33,482 nucleotides of DNA from an uncultured Prevotella sp. (GTDB lineage Bacteria > Bacteroidota > Bacteroidia > Bacteroidales > Bacteroidaceae): positions 1-33,482 of the forward strand of contig CAJOEC010000085.1 of NCBI GenBank assembly GCA_905233425.1, written 5' to 3'. The number at the start of each line of letters is the position of its first letter. Positions within the stretch are counted from its first letter, which is position 1. The translations under genes were made by a program, and so were the position numbers. This document shows positions 16,101 to 22,359 of this stretch, in pieces. The notes beneath the pieces were generated by a model that had not been told where the DNA came from, did not search any database, and saw only the letters and a program-made list of their open reading frames with translations.

Positions 16101-16697
16101 GCCTCGAAGGACACGCACAACGACTGGAAGGCCGCCCCGGAGTGCTTCCTCGCCATGGACAAACCCGAACAAATCATCGGACCTCGCCAGGATGACGGCA
16201 CGCTGCCTGAGATAGACTACGCCCACATCAGCCTCGAGACGGGCAGACAGTATGTCGACGCCGGCGTCATCGTCGATGCCGACGCCGAGAAGTACGCCGC
16301 CGCCAACGTCGTCATCCCCGCCATCGAGTATGCCGGCCTGGCCCCCGACCTCGGTGCCTACGAGACCGACTTCGCCCTCGCCGACGCCACTCTGCCCAAG
16401 GAGCAGACCATCCTCCCCGACATCACTACCGCCATCACCTCGCCGCTCGCGGTCGATGGTTCACCCATCGACAACCGCCTCTCCGTGCGCCGCACCGCCG
16501 ACGGCCTCTACATCGTCGCCGTACAGGGAGCGAAGGCTGCCGACACCTACACCGTGAAGGCATACGCCGCCGACGGACGCTTCCTCGGCAGCCGCACCTT
16601 CCGTGCCGCCACCGTCGTCAGTCTGCCACGCCACAGCGGAAGCGTCATCTTCAGCGTCGAGGGCAACGGCCAGCGCATGGTAAAGAAAACCCGATAG
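13155..16697 (+). CDS. Secreted multidomain PL9 polysaccharide lyase
   Basis: The 1180-aa protein has a signal peptide (1 to about 24, ending KSHA). Two copies of a roughly 150-residue module each start YFTQDFED and end DADIDN-(I/L)TV (about 30-178 and 283-425). Fn3-like repeats follow each copy (T-SATLNGSI, GFVWS, YFRAYAKYG), with a third at about 530-625. From about 632 comes a right-handed beta-helix of the PL9 type: DGFAPKISVGDGNYFFGC near 813, WNNSDDGYDVF near 833 and GNGFKMG with Lys882 at the position of the known PL9 catalytic base, then KGFDQNHNSG. PL9 enzymes cleave polygalacturonate or rhamnogalacturonan by beta-elimination. The C-terminal 75 residues (LYIVAVQG, TYTVKAYAADGRFLGSRTF) look like a type IX secretion sorting domain, though this is uncertain. 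A heptamer repeat at 13835-13867 lies within the first Fn3-like repeat. Confidence 0.9.
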   Translation: MRNHQPLWIVSLVALAFLPMKSHAIGGDGAYFTQDFEDPAQYPETKNGEAQTFTVEGQGDWIYYNAFQSTNTSYNENGSKFNLRMPKSGSYVVTPLLTNGVAKVTFYIGRASVKAYTSTDGGATWTEAAITTVGKTCTVTVGSDAVNRVKLQNDASKDADIDNITVYAQTFAQPVKLTTGEATNITTTSATLNGSIDETGGETITEAGFVWSTTNKEPTMADNVVPATINYSLLTINLEGLREGSLVYFRAYAKYGDTQAYGAVRSFKTAIDDKGQTVDADGKYFTQDFEDATTFPQERPSADVEYYVAGQGTWIYNNAFASTNSSYNVNGSTMNLRLPKNGSYVITPVLLYGVKTATYFGPRKGDRLICYVSKDGGSTWTTVAQSSDGNNNYTLNIDNLEVNRIKIANESSGDADIDNLTVTAQAYGTPAVVATGAATDITKNTAVLTGEVLEAGDQPIQETGFVWSIQNATPTLADNVVETETPEDLHLSVMITGLKASQTVYYRAYALSNAGYAFGDVRSFQTAEATLPVVQTTEVTKSGSRYKAGGVVTDDGGLDLIDVGVEVARNQQWTTYSIGNKPKFSTTLSLWPSTTYYIRAYAATAAGIAYGETLTVETDKVEERPDEIKGDEIWCSPDGDDTMADGSEAKPFFDLQKAINIAQPGDRIWMKAGTYVYDKRINIDDRNGTAEAPIQVFAYGGRAVLDFSGMPYHKHSDNPYQGVRLTSSYWHFYKIDITNASDNGMLIERNKPTGGTAADIIARKQDGHDNIIEQCNFYGNGDTGLQMKNLAEFNYVINCDAYENKDESDGDADGFAPKISVGDGNYFFGCRAWNNSDDGYDVFFKKTGGFDDNKTIIMEYCLAYENGIMDGAATSGNGNGFKMGSDQGRMNCVLNRCLAVRNLNKGFDQNHNSGDIIMNNCTGIGQTDVGGKSYSYRIYEALATGSVCEIQNSIAINDRLTTDKSETDYGKRGQWGRWEITVASKDTHNDWKAAPECFLAMDKPEQIIGPRQDDGTLPEIDYAHISLETGRQYVDAGVIVDADAEKYAAANVVIPAIEYAGLAPDLGAYETDFALADATLPKEQTILPDITTAITSPLAVDGSPIDNRLSVRRTADGLYIVAVQGAKAADTYTVKAYAADGRFLGSRTFRAATVVSLPRHSGSVIFSVEGNGQRMVKKTR
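13835..13867 (+). repeat. Heptanucleotide tandem repeat inside the PL9 gene
   Basis: Units AACTATT, AACTATT, CACTATT, AACTATT and a partial AACTT form 4.7 repeats of seven bases. They encode TINYSLLTIN in a gene that is otherwise GC-rich. Confidence 0.85.
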
Positions 16698-16961
16698 AAA
16701 ACTATCGGAATAATTATCCGCATTTACCCGATAGGCGGCCTGAAAGGCCAACAAGCTAATAGCTCAGGGCAGCGCCCTGGGTAGGCATGAGTACACAGCC
16801 TCCGCCCTGTAGGGGCAAAAGAATGAGTAGGAGGCGTCGCCTCCGTCCAAGGCTTTTGCCCTCATTCCCGAGCAAAGCTCGCCTACCCGTAGCCTTTCAG
16901 GGCTATGTGCTTATTGCCCCTTCGGGGCGTTATCATCTGATTGCGGATAATCATCTATCGG
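16691..16961. repeat. Composite palindromic intergenic element
   Basis: At least six hairpins are packed here: CCGATAG/CTATCGG (16691-16708, covering the PL9 stop codon), GGCC-TGAAA-GGCC (16737-16749), CAGGGC-AGC-GCCCTG (16765-16779), GGAGGCG-T-CGCCTCC (16830-16844), GAGC-AAA-GCTC (16870-16880) and GCCCC-TTC-GGGGC (16916-16928, UUCG tetraloop). The ends carry inverted ATTATCCGCA (16713-16722) and TGCGGATAAT (16942-16951). GGGTAGGC (16779-16786) pairs with GCCTACCC (16881-16888). It fills the whole gap between PL9 and the S-component gene and overlaps the ends of both. Confidence 0.75.
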
Positions 16962-17458
16962 ATATACTTCAGTATGAGCCAGGCGCCGACGACCTGTAAC
17001 AGCAGTCCGGGCCAGCCGACGGTGAAGTCGGCGATAGTGGCGACGATGCCACCGGTGATGGCCAACTCGCCGAGACAGCCGATGGCCTTGCTCACGAGGA
17101 CCACGCCGACGAGCAGCGGCAGGCTGACGGTCTTGAAACGCTCAGCGGCCAGTCCGGCAACAATGGCGAGGACGGCGAGCTTCAGCGTCATCACGGGGAG
17201 CACCTCGGTGGCGGGCATTCCCGTCAGCAGATGGTTCACGAGGGGCGAGAGCAGGGCGGCGAGAAGTCCTGTCTTCCATCCGAATTTGTAGGCTCCGGCG
17301 AGGATGACCAGCGACAGGGGGGAGAAGATGATGCCGCCCTGGGGGATGAGATGGAACACTTGAGGCAGCACCAAGTTGCAGGCCACGAACACCGCAGCCC
17401 ACATATAGGTCTTCACCTCGTCATAGTTCAATGTGTAAAGTCTTACTGTTGCTTGCAT
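16955..17458 (-). CDS. Putative ECF transporter S component
   Basis: This 167-aa integral membrane protein has about five to six hydrophobic segments: VKTYMWAAVFVACNLVL, a segment after IPQGGIIFSPLSLVILAGAY, KTGLLAALLSPLVNHLL, LKLAVLAIVAGLAA, SLPLLVGVVLVSKAIG and a C-terminal GLLLQVVGAWLILKYI. The layout and the GG-x-(I/L)-FSPLSL motif fit substrate-binding S components of energy-coupling-factor vitamin transporters, which pair with a shared EcfA/EcfT module encoded elsewhere. The start at 17458 (ATG) is preferred over a TTG at 17485. The gene follows the TonB receptor by 41 bp, suggesting that the receptor brings the ligand across the outer membrane and this protein across the inner one. The substrate is not determinable here. 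Confidence 0.6.
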   Translation of the reverse strand: MQATVRLYTLNYDEVKTYMWAAVFVACNLVLPQVFHLIPQGGIIFSPLSLVILAGAYKFGWKTGLLAALLSPLVNHLLTGMPATEVLPVMTLKLAVLAIVAGLAAERFKTVSLPLLVGVVLVSKAIGCLGELAITGGIVATIADFTVGWPGLLLQVVGAWLILKYIR

Positions 17459-17499
17459 GATAATAATTGGTTTGATTAATGACAATCGTGGATAAAGAA

Positions 17500-19398
17500 T
17501 CAGAAGTTGACGTTCACGCCACCCATGAATGTGGCGCGGGGCATGATGTAGCCCTGGTTGATTTCGTAGCGACGGGCGAGGAGGTTCTCACCGTGCACCC
17601 AGAGACTGATGTTGCGAGTTGCGGCGTAGGTGACGCTTCCGTTCAGCAGCCAGAAGTCCTCCTTCGTCTCGTTGGCGCCTACTGACGTGTAGAGGTTCTC
17701 GACACGCTGCAGACCGAGGCTGGCGAGCCACTTGCCGCTACCGTCGCTCTTTGAAGGGGCAGAGTGGAAGTCCACGCCGACATATCCCGTGCCCTCGGGT
17801 GCGGCGATGACTTTGTTCTTCATGTGTAGGAAAGCCGTGTTGGCACGGACGTCGATGTAGCGGCCGGCGGGACATTTCAGTTCCAGCTCGAGACCCCAGT
17901 TCTCGATCTCGCCGGTATTGACGTTGCGGGGCTTGCCGTCGACGGGCATGGTCTGTATCATGTTGTCGCCCTTGATGTAGAACACGTTAGCACCATAAAC
18001 GATGCCATCGCCAAGGCGATGTTTCCACGACAGCTCGTAGTTCCACAGCCGCTCAGACTCCAGGTCGGTGTTCGACGGCGGATAGAGGTACATCTCGCGC
18101 ATGGTGGGGTTGCGGAATCCCTTTGAGACCATGGCCTTCGCCTCGCCCGTGGCGATGGGACGGACGACGACACCCGCCTGTGGCACCCACTCCGTTCCGG
18201 TTATCGAGTGATGGTCGAGCCTCACGCCAGCGTCGATGGTAAGCCAGTCGAGCAGGTCCTGACGGAAATCGACATAGCCCGCAATCTCGTTGCGGTAGGA
18301 CTTGCCGCTCTGCTTGTTGGGTGTGTCCATCACCTCGCCAGTGGCTTTCGAAGTGTAGTAGGCGTTGCCATAGATGTGCATGTAGTCGATGCCTACAGTC
18401 AGACGGTTGCCCTCGAAGAACTGCGCGCTCTGATACCACGAAACTCCCGTCAGCGCGTCCTTCGAGCGGAAATAGCGCTGTGTTGGCTTTGAGGGGTCGG
18501 CGGTTCCGTCGTCAATCTTGTGGCGTCCGAAGTTCGTGTAGACACTCAATGCGCCACTTGTGCACCCGTAGTGGTTCTCGACGGCAGCGGAGACCACGCC
18601 ACGCGTAATCCACTGGTCGGCATCGTAAAGGGGGCTGTAGGTCATGCCCGGATAGCTGGCGTTGAAGTGGGTCACGTCGGCGTCGACGTAGGCGTTCCAG
18701 TGGTCGCAGATGTCGTAGCCCAGTTTCAGGTGGCCGCCATACTGCTCAAATCCCATTCGCGGACGGTGGTTGTCGGTACGGGCATACTGGCCAGCGACTG
18801 TGCTGCTGAACCTGCCACTACGCACCTGGTTAGAGGCCTCGGCCTGCACCGTGCCATAGCTGCCGGCACCCAGGTTGATGCTGGTCCTGACACCGTCCTG
18901 CCGCACCTGTCGGGTGACGATGTTCAGCACTCCGCCCATGGCGTTCGAGCCGTAGAGCACACTCGCCGGGCCTCGCAGCACCTCCACGCGCTCGGCCATC
19001 ATCGTCTGATAGCTGTCGCTGATGGGGTGGCCGTAGATGCCCTGGTACTGCGGATGGCCGTCGATGAGCACAAGCAGCTGGCCCGCTCCGCCCGAGATGC
19101 CACGCATGTTGATGCCGCCGGCAGCACCGCCGCTAACGCCATAGCCCATCATTGCACGGCTCGTCACGAAGAGTCCCGGCACCTCGCGCATAACTGTCGG
19201 CAGCACGCTCGGCTGGTGCTCTGCAGCCAGCATGTCGCGGTCGATTACCGTCACCGTCATAGGCAGATGGCGCACGTCGGTCGCGCTGCGTGTGCCCGTC
19301 ACTACCACTTCCTGCAGCGCCAGCGAGTCTGTTGTCTGGGCTGCTGCCGTGCCAGCCATAAGCGTGCACAGCAATGTCATCAATGTGTTCTTTTTCAT
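17500..19398 (-). CDS. TonB-dependent outer-membrane receptor
   Basis: The 632-aa protein has a signal peptide (1-20, ending GTAAA), a TonB box-like EVVVTGTR (30-37), and a plug domain to about 165 with VEVLRGPASVLYGSNAMGGV (138-157) and NIVTR. A 22-strand-type barrel ends in Phe (GGVNVNF), as barrel proteins do. There is no N-terminal carboxypeptidase-like domain, so it is not SusC-like; the size fits BtuB/FecA-type receptors for small chelates or vitamins. It starts 10 nt after the oxidoreductase stop and is followed by the S-component gene. Substrate is inferred only as a small cofactor or metal complex. No cobalamin or other riboswitch is seen upstream. Confidence 0.9.
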   Translation of the reverse strand: MKKNTLMTLLCTLMAGTAAAQTTDSLALQEVVVTGTRSATDVRHLPMTVTVIDRDMLAAEHQPSVLPTVMREVPGLFVTSRAMMGYGVSGGAAGGINMRGISGGAGQLLVLIDGHPQYQGIYGHPISDSYQTMMAERVEVLRGPASVLYGSNAMGGVLNIVTRQVRQDGVRTSINLGAGSYGTVQAEASNQVRSGRFSSTVAGQYARTDNHRPRMGFEQYGGHLKLGYDICDHWNAYVDADVTHFNASYPGMTYSPLYDADQWITRGVVSAAVENHYGCTSGALSVYTNFGRHKIDDGTADPSKPTQRYFRSKDALTGVSWYQSAQFFEGNRLTVGIDYMHIYGNAYYTSKATGEVMDTPNKQSGKSYRNEIAGYVDFRQDLLDWLTIDAGVRLDHHSITGTEWVPQAGVVVRPIATGEAKAMVSKGFRNPTMREMYLYPPSNTDLESERLWNYELSWKHRLGDGIVYGANVFYIKGDNMIQTMPVDGKPRNVNTGEIENWGLELELKCPAGRYIDVRANTAFLHMKNKVIAAPEGTGYVGVDFHSAPSKSDGSGKWLASLGLQRVENLYTSVGANETKEDFWLLNGSVTYAATRNISLWVHGENLLARRYEINQGYIMPRATFMGGVNVNF

Positions 19399-19408
19399 TA
19401 TAGTCTTG

Positions 19409-20413
19409 TTAGTCCATTGGATAGCGGACGTCCCACTTGCGGCGCAGGTCGTCCATGAGCTGCATGATGTAGAGTGTCTCTTTCAGCGGCATCTCACGTG
19501 GTTCTGTCAGTCCGTCGATGAGTGCCTGGCGGCAGGCGAGGAACTGGTACTCGTAGCCGGTGATCTGCTGAGGCACGCGTATGGTCTCGATGTATGTACG
19601 GTCGGAGCCGTTCACCGTTATCGTCTGCGGGTTGTTGATGTTGTCGATGATGATGTTGCCCCCTGTGCCGGCGATGACCCCGATGTTGTCGCCCACACAC
19701 TGGGCCGACGATTGTACGTTGGCCAGCACTCCGTCCTTGAGGATTATGGTGATGGCGTTTGTCAGGTCCATGCCTGTGGCCGATTTCACACAGTGGCCGT
19801 CGATACTCTCAATGTCGGTGGAGACGAAGCCGTCCTCCCCTACCCCATTGCCGCAGAACATGCGGACGAAATTGAGCGCATAGACACCGAGGTCGAGCAG
19901 CGCGCCACCGCAGAGGTCGGGCCGCATGATGCGCGGCTTGTCGCCCATGGAGTAGCCAAGCGTGGCGGTGACGAGACGCGGCTCGCCTATACGCCCCTCG
20001 GCTATGAGGCTGCGCACCATGCCCACGGCGGGCTGGTAGCGCGTCCAGATGGCCTCGGCGAGGAACACGCCGCGCTGCTGTGCCAGACTGACAATCTCCT
20101 GTGCCTGCCGAGCGTTGGCCATGAAAGCCTTCTCCACAAGGCAAGGCTTGCCAGCCAAAAGTGCCTCACGCGTAACGTCATAGTGGTGGGAGTGGGGTGT
20201 GCCGACATACACCAAATCCACATTGGGGTCGGCAATCAGCTCTGAGTACGACCCGTAAGCCTTCGCGATGCCCCACTTTGCAGCAAATGCCTCAGCCGTT
20301 TCCCGCTTACGCGAGCCTACGGCATAGGCCACACACTCATTAAGACCATTGATGGTGATGGCAGCCTTCTCGGCAATCCATCCCGTACCGATTATTCCTA
20401 CACGCATACCCAT
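19409..20413 (-). CDS. Gfo/Idh/MocA-family NAD(P)-dependent oxidoreductase
   Basis: The 334-aa protein has an N-terminal Rossmann fold (VGIIGTGWIA, 5-14) and the conserved EKAF motif at 94-97, with Lys95 as the catalytic lysine of the family. GTPHSHHYDV at 71-80 precedes the typical alpha/beta C-terminal domain. The nearest described relatives are dimeric dihydrodiol dehydrogenase-like members that act on sugars or small alcohols. The ATG at 20411-20413 follows the nitroreductase stop by 4 nt; a second ATG at 20407 is possible. It is co-transcribed with nitroreductase, TonB receptor and S component. The substrate is unknown. Confidence 0.88.
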   Translation of the reverse strand: MGMRVGIIGTGWIAEKAAITINGLNECVAYAVGSRKRETAEAFAAKWGIAKAYGSYSELIADPNVDLVYVGTPHSHHYDVTREALLAGKPCLVEKAFMANARQAQEIVSLAQQRGVFLAEAIWTRYQPAVGMVRSLIAEGRIGEPRLVTATLGYSMGDKPRIMRPDLCGGALLDLGVYALNFVRMFCGNGVGEDGFVSTDIESIDGHCVKSATGMDLTNAITIILKDGVLANVQSSAQCVGDNIGVIAGTGGNIIIDNINNPQTITVNGSDRTYIETIRVPQQITGYEYQFLACRQALIDGLTEPREMPLKETLYIMQLMDDLRRKWDVRYPMD

Positions 20414-20417
20414 TGTG

Positions 20418-21029
20418 TCAATAGAATTTCACAACCTCGTCCAATTTCCTGTGCGTGGGCTGTCGCGGGTCTCCATTGCGGTAGCCTAAGGAGATGACGG
20501 CCATGACGGTCTCGTCGTCGGGGATGGCAAACAGTTCGCGCAGTTTCGTGGCATCGCGCATGCCCATGATAAGCGTGTCGAAGCCCATGGCACGGGCCTT
20601 GAGTATGAGGTAGCAGTTCGAGAGTCCGTTGTCGTAGGCTCCCCATCCGTCGCCCACCTCGTTTGTGGCGTTGCCCTGGAAGAATCCGCTCTTGCCTCGC
20701 TCGAAGGTTGAGACGATGAGCACCGGGGCATCCTTGATGCGGTCCTTGTTGCCACCCACCATGTCCTGCACGGCGGCGAGCTTCTCGGGCGAGATGGCCA
20801 CATAGTACTTCGTGGGCTGCTGGTTGGCCCACGAAGGGGCCTCCTGCACGGCAGTCAGGAGCGTGCGCACCTCGGCCTCGCTGATTTTCTTCGAGGCGTC
20901 GTAGCTGCGGATGCTCCTACGGGTAGTTAGCACTTCGTCGAACGATGGACTCGCCGGCGCTTTCTCCTGCGAACAGCCTGGCAGGACGAACAGCGCTGCC
21001 ATGGCTGTCAATAGAATCATACGTTTCAT
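20418..21029 (-). CDS. Lipoprotein nitroreductase-family protein
   Basis: The 203-aa protein starts with a lipoprotein signal (MKRMILLTAMAALFVLPGC, lipobox Cys19 followed by SQEK), unusual for a flavin nitroreductase. The FMN-binding nitroreductase fold follows: TRRSIRSYD (36-44), APSWANQQPTKYYVAIS (68-84) and GWGAYDNGLSNCYLILKARAMGFDT in the second half. It would act at the inner or outer membrane face, reducing a small molecule with a flavin. It lies 32 bp after the LacI stop and 4 bp before the oxidoreductase. BluB-like cobalamin chemistry was considered but is not supported by motifs. Confidence 0.85.
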   Translation of the reverse strand: MKRMILLTAMAALFVLPGCSQEKAPASPSFDEVLTTRRSIRSYDASKKISEAEVRTLLTAVQEAPSWANQQPTKYYVAISPEKLAAVQDMVGGNKDRIKDAPVLIVSTFERGKSGFFQGNATNEVGDGWGAYDNGLSNCYLILKARAMGFDTLIMGMRDATKLRELFAIPDDETVMAVISLGYRNGDPRQPTHRKLDEVVKFY

Positions 21030-21061
21030 AGTTTTGTTGTTTGTTTATCGTGAAAGTTTGA

Positions 21062-22060
21062 CTATTTTGTGCTGTTGCGCAGTTCCACACGGGCATTCAC
21101 CACGACGTGCTGCACGCTGTCGTCGCCTTGCATCTGGTCGAGCAGCAGCCGGAAAGCCTTGGCGGCAATCTCGCGGAGATTCTGCTTGACGAAGGACACT
21201 CGCGGGTGGGACATTTCCGACACCCAGTCGCTCATGTAGCCGATGATGGCCACGTCGTCGGGGATGCGCAGCCCCTGGCTGGTGACGGCCTGCAGCGCCG
21301 ATATTGCCAGCAGCCCGTGAGTGGCGAGGATGGCGTCGGGCGGCTCGGGCAGACTCATCAGCTCGAGGGTGTCGGTGAGACCCGAATTGAAACTAATGTG
21401 ATGGCACTTGACAAGCTCTGTGCGTATGGCGATGTTGCGCTCGCGCAGAGCCTCCAAATATCCGTGCTTGCGGTCGGTGGTCTGCTTCAACTGGTTCGAC
21501 CCTCCAAGGAAAGCTATGCGGCGTGCCCCGCCGTCGAGCAGCGTGAAGGTGGCCTGGCGGGCGGAAGCGGCATCGTTGATGATGACCGACGAGATGCTGA
21601 TGTCGGGGGCGCGGTCGAAGAGCACAACGGGAACCTTGGCCTGCCGCAGCCGCAGAAGATGGGAAAAGTCTGTCGTGTCCTGCGAGGGGCAGACGATGAT
21701 ACCCTCCACGTGCATGTTCGTAAGCAGCTCCACACAATTAATCTCGTTCTCAGCCGTGTCGTTAGTGTCGGTGATGATACACACGTAGCCGGCATTGCGT
21801 GCCTCGGCCTCTATGCGCTTCACAATTTGTGAGTAGTGGTTGAACGTTATGTCGGGCACCACGATGCCAATCATGCGCGTGGTGTCGTAGCGAAGGCTCA
21901 CGGCAAAGGGGTTGGGACGGTAGCCGCCCTCATGGGCAATGCGCTCAATCTCTTTCTTCAGTTCAGGGCTGACTCCGTCAAGACCTCTCAGCGCCCTCGA
22001 CACCGTCGAGACGTTGACGCCAAGCTGCCGGGCAATGTCGCGTTGTGAAATACGTTTCAT
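21062..22060 (-). CDS. LacI-family transcriptional regulator
   Basis: The 332-aa regulator has a LacI helix-turn-helix at 4-25 (ISQRDIARQLGVNVSTVSRALR) and hinge helix, then a periplasmic-binding-protein-like ligand domain (MIGIVVPDITFNHY, VEGIIVCPSQ, GGARRIAFLGG, PDAILATHG, DVAIIGYMSDW). This arrangement is typical of regulators that respond to a sugar or metabolite. It is the first gene of an operon-like run to 16955. Its promoter (22081-22114) is overlapped by several GTTGCGCAA-like sites that could be its own operators. The effector is unknown, and it might also control the GH43 or PL9 genes. Confidence 0.92.
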   Translation of the reverse strand: MKRISQRDIARQLGVNVSTVSRALRGLDGVSPELKKEIERIAHEGGYRPNPFAVSLRYDTTRMIGIVVPDITFNHYSQIVKRIEAEARNAGYVCIITDTNDTAENEINCVELLTNMHVEGIIVCPSQDTTDFSHLLRLRQAKVPVVLFDRAPDISISSVIINDAASARQATFTLLDGGARRIAFLGGSNQLKQTTDRKHGYLEALRERNIAIRTELVKCHHISFNSGLTDTLELMSLPEPPDAILATHGLLAISALQAVTSQGLRIPDDVAIIGYMSDWVSEMSHPRVSFVKQNLREIAAKAFRLLLDQMQGDDSVQHVVVNARVELRNSTK

Positions 22061-22080
22061 AGTCTTGGTCTTTTATCCTG

Positions 22081-22114
22081 CAAAGTTACACCCTTCTCTT
22101 CATTTATAACGCAA
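22081..22114 (-). promoter_or_regulatory. Promoter of the LacI gene
   Basis: On the minus strand TTGC (22111-22114) and TAACTTTG (22081-22088) are 22 bp apart. The start would be near 22074, only about 14 nt from the ATG at 22060. Confidence 0.6.
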
Positions 22115-22346
22115 TATGTTGCGGAATTGTTGCGCAATGCGTTGCTTAGAACAGGATTCGGGCAGCTAACACACAAAAAAAAGACCACCCACCTTCACAG
22201 GCAAATGGCCTAAACACATAAAATGCTATGATATTATTTCTTTTGTGTTGGATCAAGACGCTGCAAAGGTACGCTTTTCTACGCAACAGTGTAGCATGAT
22301 CCTGCCAAAAATCCACCGCAAAGCGTTGCGCTGTTTGCGCAACAAT
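22111..22346. promoter_or_regulatory. GTTGCGC operator-like cluster
   Basis: TTGCGCAA (22130-22137) lies just upstream of the LacI -33 box. GTTGCGC-TGTTT-GCGCAAC (22325-22343) is a perfect seven-base inverted repeat. ATTGTTGCGCAA occurs at 22126-22137 and, inverted, at 22335-22346. GTTGCG words also occur near 22119 and 22141. The 299-bp gap contains no convincing gene. Confidence 0.6.
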
Positions 22347-22359
22347 CCCGGGTGTCACA

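Noticed and set aside
17459..17485. TTG start for the S-component gene
   Set aside because: The ATG at 17456-17458 gives a normal N-terminus; the extension adds nothing conserved.
20418..21029. BluB-type benzimidazole synthase
   Set aside because: The protein has a lipoprotein signal and general nitroreductase motifs only; no cobalamin genes or riboswitch are nearby.
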